Shown here: piece after piece, positions 57,049-64,000 of the stretch
How the letters are laid out: each line of letters starts with the position of its first letter
Numbering within the stretch: the stretch's first letter is position 1
Source: Sulfurovum sp.
GTDB taxonomy: Bacteria > Campylobacterota > Campylobacteria > Campylobacterales > Sulfurovaceae
Assembly (NCBI GenBank): GCA_027068485.1
Contig: JAMOSB010000033.1
Coordinates: 27,512 to 91,511, forward strand
Reading direction: 5' to 3'
DNA: 64,000 nt
Made by a program: the position numbers and the translations under genes
The notes under the pieces: model-generated
What the model was told of the DNA's origin: nothing
Seen by the model: only the letters and a program-made list of their open reading frames with translations
Database searches by the model: none

Positions 57049-57506
57049 TACAACGCTATGGAGTGATGATGGTATGGATGGGGGCAATGCTCTTTGGTAA
57101 CCCCTCTCTACACCATGAGTTTACCCCACACGATACCAACAATACGCTAGGTGTACGAAGTGTTATCCACCTCCCTACACGCGTAGATGAGTCATCGTAT
57201 GAAGTAGAGATATTTGTAGGTAAACCGATGTACCTAGATAGCTGTAACCGCTATCGTCTCAAGGGGGATATCGCACAACAAGATGGGGCGATAGTGGTCT
57301 CCCATATCGGTGCGTTAGAGGCGTTGAGCCACAAGGTGTGTCACGGGGGCAAAAGGGATCGTTTTGTCTCTCTTTTTCGTTCTGAGGAGCTCTTTAGAGC
57401 TTATGAGAGTGAGAGGGCTATCGTGATCTACCATCCACGATGGTATGAGGTACGCTATCGTATCTTGAAGCAAGCACAACAGACCCAAAAAGCGATCGTG
57501 AGATAA
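57045..57506 (+). CDS. Ecotin-like periplasmic protease inhibitor in the hydrogenase operon
   Basis: A 153-residue exported protein (N-terminal signal-like MIQRYGVMMVWMGAMLFG). The body matches ecotin along its length: RSVIHLPTRVDESSYEVEIFVGK, CNRYRLKGDI, CHGGKRDRFV, AIVIYHPRWYEVRYRI and the closing AIVR. The two cysteines C67 and C99 correspond to the ecotin disulfide C50-C87. The reactive P1 residue of E. coli ecotin (three before C87) would be H96 here, and the loop is about five residues shorter, so target choice may differ. ATG overlaps the hydE stop by 4 bases and hypF starts 6 bases later. Confidence 0.83.
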   Translation: MIQRYGVMMVWMGAMLFGNPSLHHEFTPHDTNNTLGVRSVIHLPTRVDESSYEVEIFVGKPMYLDSCNRYRLKGDIAQQDGAIVVSHIGALEALSHKVCHGGKRDRFVSLFRSEELFRAYESERAIVIYHPRWYEVRYRILKQAQQTQKAIVR

Positions 57507-57512
57507 GTTAGG

Positions 57513-59741
57513 GTGAGAGAGCAGAGCTATCATGTCACTATCAATGGTAGGGTACAAGGGGTAGGGTTTCGTCCCTTTATCTATCGGTTAGCACAATCAT
57601 TCAATCTTTATGGTTCGATTAGCAATAGTACCACTGGGGTTGAAATCTTTATTAATAGCAACTTGCCTCAAGTAGAACAATTCCTTGATGCCATAAGAGC
57701 AAATGCTCCCACCCTTTCGACGATTGATACGCTGAGGTATCAAGTGGTAGCCTATCGAGAGTTTCATGACTTTAGGATTGTCCAGACTTCTAATGATGGG
57801 GAGATTAGTATCAATATCCCCCCTGATATTACGCTGTGTGATGCGTGTAGAGAGGAACTCTTTGACCCCACCAATCGACGATATGGATATCCATTTATCA
57901 CCTGTACCAATTGTGGTGTACGCTACTCTATTATCTACGATTTGCCGTATGATAGAGTCCATACCTCTATGCGTCTGTTTCCGATGTGTGATGCGTGTCA
58001 AGAGGAGTACACTAATCCACTCAATCGACGATACCATACGCAGCCCATAGGGTGTTGGGAGTGTGGTGTAACGCTCAAACTGATGGGGAAAGGTATCTCT
58101 ACACCCATAGAGAACCCAACCATAGAGGAGATTGTGCAACTACTCTACGATGGAAATATTGTAGCGATCAAAGGGGTAGGGGGGTATCATCTGGTCTGTG
58201 ATGCGACCAATAAAGAGGCGATTGCTAGATTAAGAGAGCGAAAACAGCGTCCAACCAAACCCTTTGCGGTGATGACCAAAGATATCGAGATGGCAAAATC
58301 TATGGCATATATAGATCCCAAAGAGGAGGCGTTGTTGACCTCCAAAGAGCGACCCATCGTGCTATTGAGAGCTAAAAAAAGCGATGAGTCAATCGCTCCC
58401 AATCTCTCTTATATCGGTATACTCTTGCCCTATACACCGCTACATCTCTTGATACTAGAGCAGTTCAATCGTCCACTCATCGCAACGAGTGCAAATCTCT
58501 CAGGTGAACCCATTGCGACGACTTATGAGGGTATCCAAAAGCTCTCTAGGGTATATGACTATGTGGTTGAACACACACGAGAGATTGTGAATGGGTGTGA
58601 TGATAGTGTCGTGATGGTTGTCCAAAATCAACTCGTTACACTACGGTTGGCGAGGGGCTATACCCCTATCGAGATAAAACTACCCGTTACTTTGGATAAG
58701 AGGACTATCGCAGTAGGGGCAAATCAGAAAAATACCGTAGCGATGGGGTGGGATAATCGTGTGGTACTCTCTCCTTATATTGGAGATTTGGAGGGGATTG
58801 ATTCGATTGCCTATTTCAAAGATACGATTGAGAGGCTTCAACGCATCTATCGATTTACCCCAGAGGTGGTTGTCTCTGATAGGCATCCCGCGTATGAGAG
58901 TACAAAGTATGCTCAAAGTCTTGGGCTACCTCACAGCATGGTACAGCACCACTATGCACATATTTTGGGGGTGATGGCAGAACGAGGGATTACCCAAACG
59001 GTTTTTGGGGTAGCCTTTGATGGGACAGGTTTGGGAGAGGATGGTCATCTATGGGGTGGAGAGTTTCTACTCTGTGACTATACGCACTATAGACGCGTGG
59101 CACATCTAGACTATTTTCGCCTTTTGGGTGCGACCAAAGCGATTAAAGAACCACGAAGGGTGGCGTTGAGTCTACTGTTTGAGATCTATGGAGAGAAGGT
59201 ATTTGAGCTAGACACCCCAACGGTTCAAGCTTTTTCAACTAGTCAGATGAAGAGTCTCTACCTGATGTGGGAAAAGGGGTTGAATGCACCCTTGAGTTCC
59301 TCTATGGGACGACTCTTTGATGCAGTGGCTTCTCTGAGAGGTATCTGTCAGGTGATGCACTTTGAGGGGGAGAGTGGTATGCTCCTTGAAGCCTATTACG
59401 ATAGCCGTGTGGTAGGGGATTACCCTTTTGAGTATCACGAGGGGAGGATAGACCTCTATCCTATGCTTGTGGAGTTGGTAGCTGAGTCTGATACGACTAT
59501 TGCGGTATCGAAGTTTTTTCATACCTTAGTGCAGGTCATTGTAGCGGTGTATGCTCCTTACCAGAGTTTTCCTTTGGTACTTACGGGAGGGGTATTTCAA
59601 AATAGGGTACTTTTGAGCTTGGTATTGGAGCAGTTTCCTCAAGCACTTATCCCTCATACCATACCACCCAATGATGGGGGGATAGCGTTGGGGCAGATAG
59701 TCTACCAAGCCTCCTCTTCCAAAAGCTCTCTTTGTCTTTAA
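57513..59741 (+). CDS. hypF: HypF carbamoyltransferase
   Basis: Makes the thiocarbamate on HypE that becomes the cyanide ligands of the Ni-Fe centre. The 742-residue protein has acylphosphatase (GRVQGVGFRPFIYRLAQ), two zinc fingers (CDACREELFD...CTNCGVRYS; CDACQEEY...CWECG), YrdC-like (AIKGVGGYHLVCDATN) and Kae1-like (QHHYAHILGVMAE, GVAFDGTGLGEDGHLWGGEF, TGGVFQN) domains. GTG start. Complete. Confidence 0.96.
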   Translation: MREQSYHVTINGRVQGVGFRPFIYRLAQSFNLYGSISNSTTGVEIFINSNLPQVEQFLDAIRANAPTLSTIDTLRYQVVAYREFHDFRIVQTSNDGEISINIPPDITLCDACREELFDPTNRRYGYPFITCTNCGVRYSIIYDLPYDRVHTSMRLFPMCDACQEEYTNPLNRRYHTQPIGCWECGVTLKLMGKGISTPIENPTIEEIVQLLYDGNIVAIKGVGGYHLVCDATNKEAIARLRERKQRPTKPFAVMTKDIEMAKSMAYIDPKEEALLTSKERPIVLLRAKKSDESIAPNLSYIGILLPYTPLHLLILEQFNRPLIATSANLSGEPIATTYEGIQKLSRVYDYVVEHTREIVNGCDDSVVMVVQNQLVTLRLARGYTPIEIKLPVTLDKRTIAVGANQKNTVAMGWDNRVVLSPYIGDLEGIDSIAYFKDTIERLQRIYRFTPEVVVSDRHPAYESTKYAQSLGLPHSMVQHHYAHILGVMAERGITQTVFGVAFDGTGLGEDGHLWGGEFLLCDYTHYRRVAHLDYFRLLGATKAIKEPRRVALSLLFEIYGEKVFELDTPTVQAFSTSQMKSLYLMWEKGLNAPLSSSMGRLFDAVASLRGICQVMHFEGESGMLLEAYYDSRVVGDYPFEYHEGRIDLYPMLVELVAESDTTIAVSKFFHTLVQVIVAVYAPYQSFPLVLTGGVFQNRVLLSLVLEQFPQALIPHTIPPNDGGIALGQIVYQASSSKSSLCL

Positions 59742-59797
59742 AATAGTCAAAAAAAGAGGCTATTTAATATAAGCTTCATCTTGAAAAGATACAATAA

Positions 59798-59811
59798 TGA
59801 ATAATCATTCA
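59798..59811. promoter_or_regulatory. Candidate TetR operator 3 upstream of the nickel permease/hyp operon
   Basis: TGAAT-AATC-ATTCA, the same 14-base palindrome pattern as the two sites before hydA, located 17 bases before the permease ATG in the 86-base gap after hypF. TACAAT just upstream (59790-59795) may be the -10 box. Confidence 0.55.
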
Positions 59812-59827
59812 GTTTTAAGGAGTTAGG

Positions 59828-60469
59828 ATGGAGTTATCCCTTTTGGTTATCTTCTGGTATGGCATATTACACGCATTTGGTCCTGATCATCTCACTGCAA
59901 TAGCAGACTTTTCTATCGGTAAAGATAAGCAAAAAACCCTACTCATTACAACCCTGTTTGCCATAGGACATGGGGTGAGTCTTTTTCTCTTTGCCAAACT
60001 CTTACAGACCATCGAGATTAGTGATGAGGTGTTGGGGTATGGGGATCTTATCTCTGCTACGGTGATTATCGTGATGGGACTCTATCTACTCTTTTTGGTC
60101 TCTACCGATCGCATTCAGCTCAAAACCCACTGGCATGAGGGCAAAGAGCATACCCATATCTGGTTTGGTAAGTCGCATGACCATCAGGAGAGTGTAGCCC
60201 AAAGCTCCTCCTTTACGATGGGGCTACTGATGGGAGCAGGAGGGGTTAGAGGGATGCTTATCACCCTTGGAGCAGTAGGGAGTGGTTGTGTCGATCTCTG
60301 GATGGTAGGAGCATTTACCGCAGGGGTGATGCTGATTTTTGTAGGGTTTGGTCTGGTCATACTCTACCTCAATCAACACCTCTTGGGGAGTGTCAAAAAT
60401 GTGCGATACGCCTTTAGTGTTGCAGGGGTTGTCTCACTCATCGTGGGAACCAATATTTTATTAGGATAG
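59828..60469 (+). CDS. Nickel/cobalt permease (NicO/UreH-like)
   Basis: Probably imports nickel for the hydrogenases. The 213-residue protein has about six helices, the metal motif HAFGPDH (H15-x4-D20-H21) in the first helix, as in nickel/cobalt transporters, and a His-rich loop HWHEGKEHTHIWFGKSHDH (about 104-122) that could gather metal. It lies 9 bases before hypB. Another metal cannot be excluded. Confidence 0.82.
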   Translation: MELSLLVIFWYGILHAFGPDHLTAIADFSIGKDKQKTLLITTLFAIGHGVSLFLFAKLLQTIEISDEVLGYGDLISATVIIVMGLYLLFLVSTDRIQLKTHWHEGKEHTHIWFGKSHDHQESVAQSSSFTMGLLMGAGGVRGMLITLGAVGSGCVDLWMVGAFTAGVMLIFVGFGLVILYLNQHLLGSVKNVRYAFSVAGVVSLIVGTNILLG

Positions 60470-60478
60470 GAGAAGATA

Positions 60479-61252
60479 ATGTGTCAAGATTGCGGATGTA
60501 GTATACGAGGAACAGAACACGAACATAGCCATACCGATGAGCAGAGCCATAGCCACCAACATGCTCACGAACACCTGCACCATAACCCACAGCTCAATGA
60601 TGCCAAGACGATCTCTGTCATACAGAAGATACTCGACAAGAACGACCATGAAGCCGATCACAATCGCAGTCACCTTGAAGCCAAGGGGGTACTAGGTATC
60701 AATCTGATGTCAAGTCCTGGTTCAGGGAAGACGACGCTTTTGGAGTATTTGGCAGATGTGGCACCATTTCGTTTTGGTGTGATTGAGGGGGATTTGGAGA
60801 CTGAGCGAGATGCCAACCGCCTCAGAGCCAAAGGGATACCTGCCCAACAGATACAGACAGGTACGGCGTGTCACTTAGATGCCTTTATGGTACATAAGGG
60901 GCTACATGGTATGCCACTAGATACACTAGATGTCTGCTTTGTTGAGAATGTTGGTAACCTCGTCTGCCCCGCAAGCTACGATGTCGGCACCCATCTCAAT
61001 ATCGTACTGGTCTCTGTCCCTGAGGGGGAGGATAAGATCGCCAAATACCCTGTGATGTTTCGTCAAGCTGATTTGATACTTATCACCAAGACGGATCTAC
61101 TTCCACACTTTAAGTATGATATGGCTCAAGAGAGGGCCGATGCGAGACGCATCAAACCCAATGTCGATATCTTAGAGGTCAATATCAATGATATCGACTC
61201 GATCAAAGCGGTCTCTGACTGGATAGAGTTCAAACGAAAGATGAGGGGGTAG
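60479..61252 (+). CDS. hypB: HypB nickel-insertion GTPase with His-rich N-terminus
   Basis: GTPase that delivers nickel to the hydrogenase large subunit. Residues 1-40 include CQDCGCSIRG (CxxC metal site) and a histidine-rich stretch EHEHSHTDEQSHSHQHAHEH that can store nickel. The G domain has SSPGSGKTTLLEYL (P-loop), DLETERDA, FVENVGNLVCPA and ITKTDLLPH. The His-rich region is longer than in H. pylori HypB. Confidence 0.96.
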   Translation: MCQDCGCSIRGTEHEHSHTDEQSHSHQHAHEHLHHNPQLNDAKTISVIQKILDKNDHEADHNRSHLEAKGVLGINLMSSPGSGKTTLLEYLADVAPFRFGVIEGDLETERDANRLRAKGIPAQQIQTGTACHLDAFMVHKGLHGMPLDTLDVCFVENVGNLVCPASYDVGTHLNIVLVSVPEGEDKIAKYPVMFRQADLILITKTDLLPHFKYDMAQERADARRIKPNVDILEVNINDIDSIKAVSDWIEFKRKMRG

Positions 61253-61253
61253 T

Positions 61254-61538
61254 ATGTGTCTATCGATACCAAGTAGAGTAGTCAATGTGAGTGAGGATAG
61301 GACAATGTGTCGAGTCGATACGATGGGAGTCCAACGCGATGCCAATCTGATGATGATGGCAGAAGAGTCGATTGAGGTAGGGGATTATGTCTTGTTGCAT
61401 ATTGGGTTTGTGATGAATAAGATTGATGAGGCAGAGGCGTTGGCATCGATTGAAACCTATCGTGAGATTTTGGAGCTGATGGATGAGGAGGAACGCCGTC
61501 AAGCCATTTTAGATGATGACCATTGTGAAAACAGATGA
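61254..61538 (+). CDS. hypC: HypC/HupF chaperone
   Basis: Small chaperone that, with HypD, assembles Fe(CN)2CO and hands it to the large subunit. The 94-residue protein begins MCLSIPSRVVNV with the essential Cys2, and has GDYVLLHIGFVMNKIDEAEA. It overlaps hypD by 4 bases and follows hypB by 1 base. Confidence 0.96.
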   Translation: MCLSIPSRVVNVSEDRTMCRVDTMGVQRDANLMMMAEESIEVGDYVLLHIGFVMNKIDEAEALASIETYREILELMDEEERRQAILDDDHCENR

Positions 61539-62680
61539 AAGCGTTAGAACTCAAAAATCTATATGATGATTTTCGTGATGGCAAGACGATCCAAGCCTAT
61601 GCCAAACGCATCGCAGCGGATGCTAAGAAGCTAAAGCGACCCATCAATATCATGGAGGTGTGTGGTGGGCATACCCATACGATTATGAAGTTTGGATTGC
61701 CACAGCTGTTGCCTGAGACGATCAACTTTATCCATGGTCCAGGGTGTCCTGTCTGTATCATGCCCAAAGAACGCATCGACCACGCCTATCTCTTGGCAAT
61801 GCAACCTGAGGTGATACTCGTCACCCTTGGAGATATGATTAAAGTCCCAGGGAGTCGAGGGAGTCTACAAGATGCCCGAGCCAAAGGGGCGGATGTACGG
61901 TTTGTCTACTCTCCTATGGAGTGTATCGCTATAGCCCAAGCCCACCCTGATAAAAAGATTATCTTTTTTGCGATAGGGTTTGAGACGACCACCCCGATGA
62001 GTGCGGTCTTGATCGATCAAGTGATAGCCCTCAATATCCCTAATATCCTCTTCCATATCAACCATGTCACCGTCCCTGAGGTGATGGTAGAGCTGATTGA
62101 TAGTCGTGATGTCCATGTCGATAGCTACAACAACCAGATCGACGCATTTTTGGGACCGAGTCATGTGAGTGTGATTAGTGGCTCTAAGATCTATGAGAAG
62201 TTCCCCAAAGCCTATGGTAGACCTGTGGTGGTGACAGGGTTTGAACCTGTCGATGCGATGGAGGGGATTAGTATGATTGTCAAGCAGTTCATTGAGGAGC
62301 GGTGTGAGCTAGAGATACAGTACAAACGGGTGGTTAGCTACGAGGGCAACCTCAAAGCACAAGCCCTTATCGAAAAATATTTTGAAAAAGTGAGTCTCTT
62401 TCGGTGGCGTGGATTAGGCAATGTACCTGATAGTGGATTGAAGTTGCGTGAGGCGTTTGATGCCTATAATGCAGAGGTCATCTACCGAGATATCTTACCC
62501 ATTGCTCAGATAGAGGATCACCAGCTCTGTATCTGTGGGGATATCTTGAGAGGGATAGCCAAGCCACCAGAGTGTACGATATTTGGAACAGCGTGCCGAC
62601 CCAATAGCCCCGTGGGGAGTTGTATGGTCAGCAGTGAAGGGGCGTGCAGTGCCTACTATAAATATGGAAACCTATTATGA
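61535..62680 (+). CDS. hypD: HypD Fe-S scaffold protein
   Basis: Scaffold where the iron receives CN and CO. The 381-residue protein has INIMEVCGGHTHTI, HGPGCPVCIMP, FAIGFETTTP and, at the C-terminus, the cluster cysteines LCICGDILRGIAKPPECTIFGTACRPNSPVGSCMVS. All family cysteines present. Overlaps hypC and hypE by 4 bases. Confidence 0.97.
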   Translation: MKALELKNLYDDFRDGKTIQAYAKRIAADAKKLKRPINIMEVCGGHTHTIMKFGLPQLLPETINFIHGPGCPVCIMPKERIDHAYLLAMQPEVILVTLGDMIKVPGSRGSLQDARAKGADVRFVYSPMECIAIAQAHPDKKIIFFAIGFETTTPMSAVLIDQVIALNIPNILFHINHVTVPEVMVELIDSRDVHVDSYNNQIDAFLGPSHVSVISGSKIYEKFPKAYGRPVVVTGFEPVDAMEGISMIVKQFIEERCELEIQYKRVVSYEGNLKAQALIEKYFEKVSLFRWRGLGNVPDSGLKLREAFDAYNAEVIYRDILPIAQIEDHQLCICGDILRGIAKPPECTIFGTACRPNSPVGSCMVSSEGACSAYYKYGNLL

Positions 62681-63669
62681 CAAAAACCGTAACCTTAGCC
62701 CACGGAAATGGTGGAGAAGAGAATAGTGAACTTATCTCAAAGATATTCTACAAACACTTTGCCAATGAGATACTCCAAAAGAGTGAAGATAGTGCCATCA
62801 TTGAGCAGGGCAGATTAGCGATGAGTACCGATAGCTTTACGGTAAGTCCGCTCTTTTTTAGTGGAGGGGATATCGGTAAGCTTGCAATCTGTGGTACCTG
62901 TAATGACTTGGCTATGATGGGTGCCAAACCCAAGTACCTCACCTGTAGTGTCATTATCGAAGAGGGGTTTGAGACACGAGAGCTAGAGAAGATTGTACGA
63001 AGTATGAAAAAAGAGCTAGCGATCAATGGGGCAATAGTGGTGAGTGGAGATACCAAAGTCGTCCCCAAAGGGGCGGTGGACAAGCTCTTTATCAACACCA
63101 CAGGGATAGGAGAGGTGGCGTATCAGGGGATTAGCTCTCACCATCTCCAAGAGGGGATGCGTATCTTGGTGAGCCGTGATGTCGGAAGCCACGGGGCGAC
63201 CATCTTCTCTGCACGAGAGGGGATAGCACTAGAGAGTGACCTACAAACAGACTGTGCCTCCCTCTACCCTGAAGTCAAGGCATTGATAGATAGTGGTATC
63301 GAGATTATCGCCCTGCGTGATGCCACCCGTGGAGGAGTCTCCGCCGTACTCAATGAGTGGGCAAACGCCTCCTCGGTCTGTATCGAGATAGAGGAGGAGC
63401 GGATACCCGTCCAAGAGAGTGTCCAAGGTATCTGCGAGATGTTGGGGTTTGAAGCGATGGATTTAGCCAATGAGGGGACATTTGTCTTGGCTGTGCCTAA
63501 GTGTGATGAGGTGCGGGCTTTAGAGGTTTTGAAGCAGACCCATCAGAGTGCTGAGTCTATCGGTCGTGTCTCTATGGTATATGAAGGCAAGGTTGTCTTA
63601 AAGAGTTCTTGGGGAACAAAGCGATTTTTGGACTTGCCTACTGGGGAGTTGTTGCCTAGGATTTGTTAA
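62677..63669 (+). CDS. hypE: HypE carbamoyl dehydratase
   Basis: Dehydrates the carbamoyl group delivered by HypF to thiocyanate. The 330-residue PurM-like protein has LAHGNGGEENSELI, STDSFTVSPLFFSGGDIGKLA, VSGDTKVVPKG and ALRDATRGGVSAVLNEWA, and ends in PRIC, the C-terminal cysteine that carries the cyano group. Last hyp gene in the window; hypA does not follow. Confidence 0.97.
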   Translation: MTKTVTLAHGNGGEENSELISKIFYKHFANEILQKSEDSAIIEQGRLAMSTDSFTVSPLFFSGGDIGKLAICGTCNDLAMMGAKPKYLTCSVIIEEGFETRELEKIVRSMKKELAINGAIVVSGDTKVVPKGAVDKLFINTTGIGEVAYQGISSHHLQEGMRILVSRDVGSHGATIFSAREGIALESDLQTDCASLYPEVKALIDSGIEIIALRDATRGGVSAVLNEWANASSVCIEIEEERIPVQESVQGICEMLGFEAMDLANEGTFVLAVPKCDEVRALEVLKQTHQSAESIGRVSMVYEGKVVLKSSWGTKRFLDLPTGELLPRIC

Positions 63670-63687
63670 GTTTAGATAAATATGCTA

Positions 63688-63713
63688 TTGTATGTATAGA
63701 AGTATATGTACAA
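63688..63713. promoter_or_regulatory. Imperfect palindrome before the toxin-antitoxin genes
   Basis: TTGTATGTATA and TATATGTACAA are inverted repeats matching at 9 of 11 positions around GAAG, 10 bases before the antitoxin ATG. A likely autoregulatory operator of the TA pair. Confidence 0.5.
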
Positions 63714-63723
63714 AGGAGCTATG

Positions 63724-63972
63724 ATGACGATACGAAAGAATTTTTTATTTGAGCAGAAGGTAGCTGAACATCTTGCTGAGATTGCAAAGCTAGAAGGCAA
63801 AACACAGACACAGATTGCACAAGAGGCGATTGAAGCACGCTACAAACAGATAAGTATTAACCATAAGTTGGCGATGTTAGAGGAGATTAATGACTCTTTG
63901 CATGGGAGGTTGACAAATATTGAGGCTAAGAGATCACGCCTAGAGCATACAATGGAAAAATATGGAAAGTAA
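63724..63972 (+). CDS. Ribbon-helix-helix antitoxin-like protein
   Basis: An 82-residue protein, MTIRKNFLFEQKVAEHLAEIAKLEGKTQTQIAQEAIEARY, which has the strand-helix-helix pattern of RHH antitoxins, followed by a helical tail (about 45-82) that would wrap the toxin. Start chosen at 63724, 5 bases after AAAGGAG. It overlaps the following PIN gene by 11 bases, the usual coupling of TA modules. No wide family match can be stated. Confidence 0.72.
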   Translation: MTIRKNFLFEQKVAEHLAEIAKLEGKTQTQIAQEAIEARYKQISINHKLAMLEEINDSLHGRLTNIEAKRSRLEHTMEKYGK

Positions 63973-64000
63973 GCTCTATATTGATACCAATATCTTTATT
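63962..64000 (+). CDS. PIN-domain toxin, cut by window end (VapC-like)
   Basis: Only 13 codons are visible: MESKLYIDTNIFI. The YIDTNIFI motif with its catalytic Asp is the standard start of PIN-domain ribonucleases. It overlaps the antitoxin frame. The rest of the protein lies outside the window. Confidence 0.7.
   Translation, partial: MESKLYIDTNIFI

Overview
The window looks like chromosomal DNA of a chemolithotrophic Campylobacterota (Epsilonproteobacteria) bacterium, of the Sulfurovum/Sulfuricurvum/Sulfurimonas kind. Support comes from HobA next to holB and folP, a fur-lysS-glyA-DUF1882 block, an H. pylori/Wolinella-like hydABCDE hydrogenase operon, a stand-alone atpE with a signal-like N-terminus, and extended -10 promoters without clear -35 boxes. 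The genus is inference. Coding density is very high, with many 1-35 bp gene overlaps.

Layout. 0-9 kb: ribosomal/ssb operon (rpsR-ssb-rpsF), hemW, then rppH-lysC-hobA-holB-folP-ligA and a decayed Fic gene. 9-17 kb: tlyA, ribF, then a complete cNOR nitric oxide reductase cluster on the minus strand (norC, norB, norD, norQ and two small membrane subunits) divergent from an Rrf2 regulator, then cmoA. 17-32.7 kb: a class II DAHP synthase, then a long minus-strand run holding two two-component systems (one with a FIST sensor kinase), aroE, trpE, a SPOR protein, a DUF1882 gene missed by the ORF track, glyA, lysS, fur, cvpA, pilT and gatC. The 561-bp gap between the SPOR and DUF1882 genes carries what looks like integron debris: an attC-like palindrome and the first ~22 codons of an integron-type integrase. 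32.9-47.9 kb: rhodanese, dapE, a thioredoxin-like protein, a histidine kinase, htpG, a CDF metal exporter, hemD, a structured-RNA leader (possible 6S RNA) before purD, then RDD, lptD, a J-domain protein, a phosphoribosyltransferase, pnp, atpE, tRNA-Leu(GAG) and HU.

48-63.7 kb is a hydrogen-metabolism island. A TetR-family regulator overlaps by 4 bp the small-subunit gene of a cytoplasmic group 2-like [NiFe] hydrogenase. Next comes a Tat-exported, membrane-anchored group 1 uptake hydrogenase (hydABC), its protease hydD, hydE, an ecotin-like periplasmic protein, hypF, a nickel permease and hypBCDE. The group 2 large subunit ends exactly at its last metal-binding motif, with no cleavable tail and with Gln in place of the usual His/Arg, which suggests a sensor or protease-independent enzyme. 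A 14-bp palindrome, TGAAT-N4-ATTCA, occurs twice in front of hydA and once in front of the nickel-permease/hyp operon. Together these suggest an undescribed TetR-controlled hydrogen regulon. The window ends in a toxin-antitoxin pair (RHH antitoxin, truncated PIN toxin) where hypA might have been expected.
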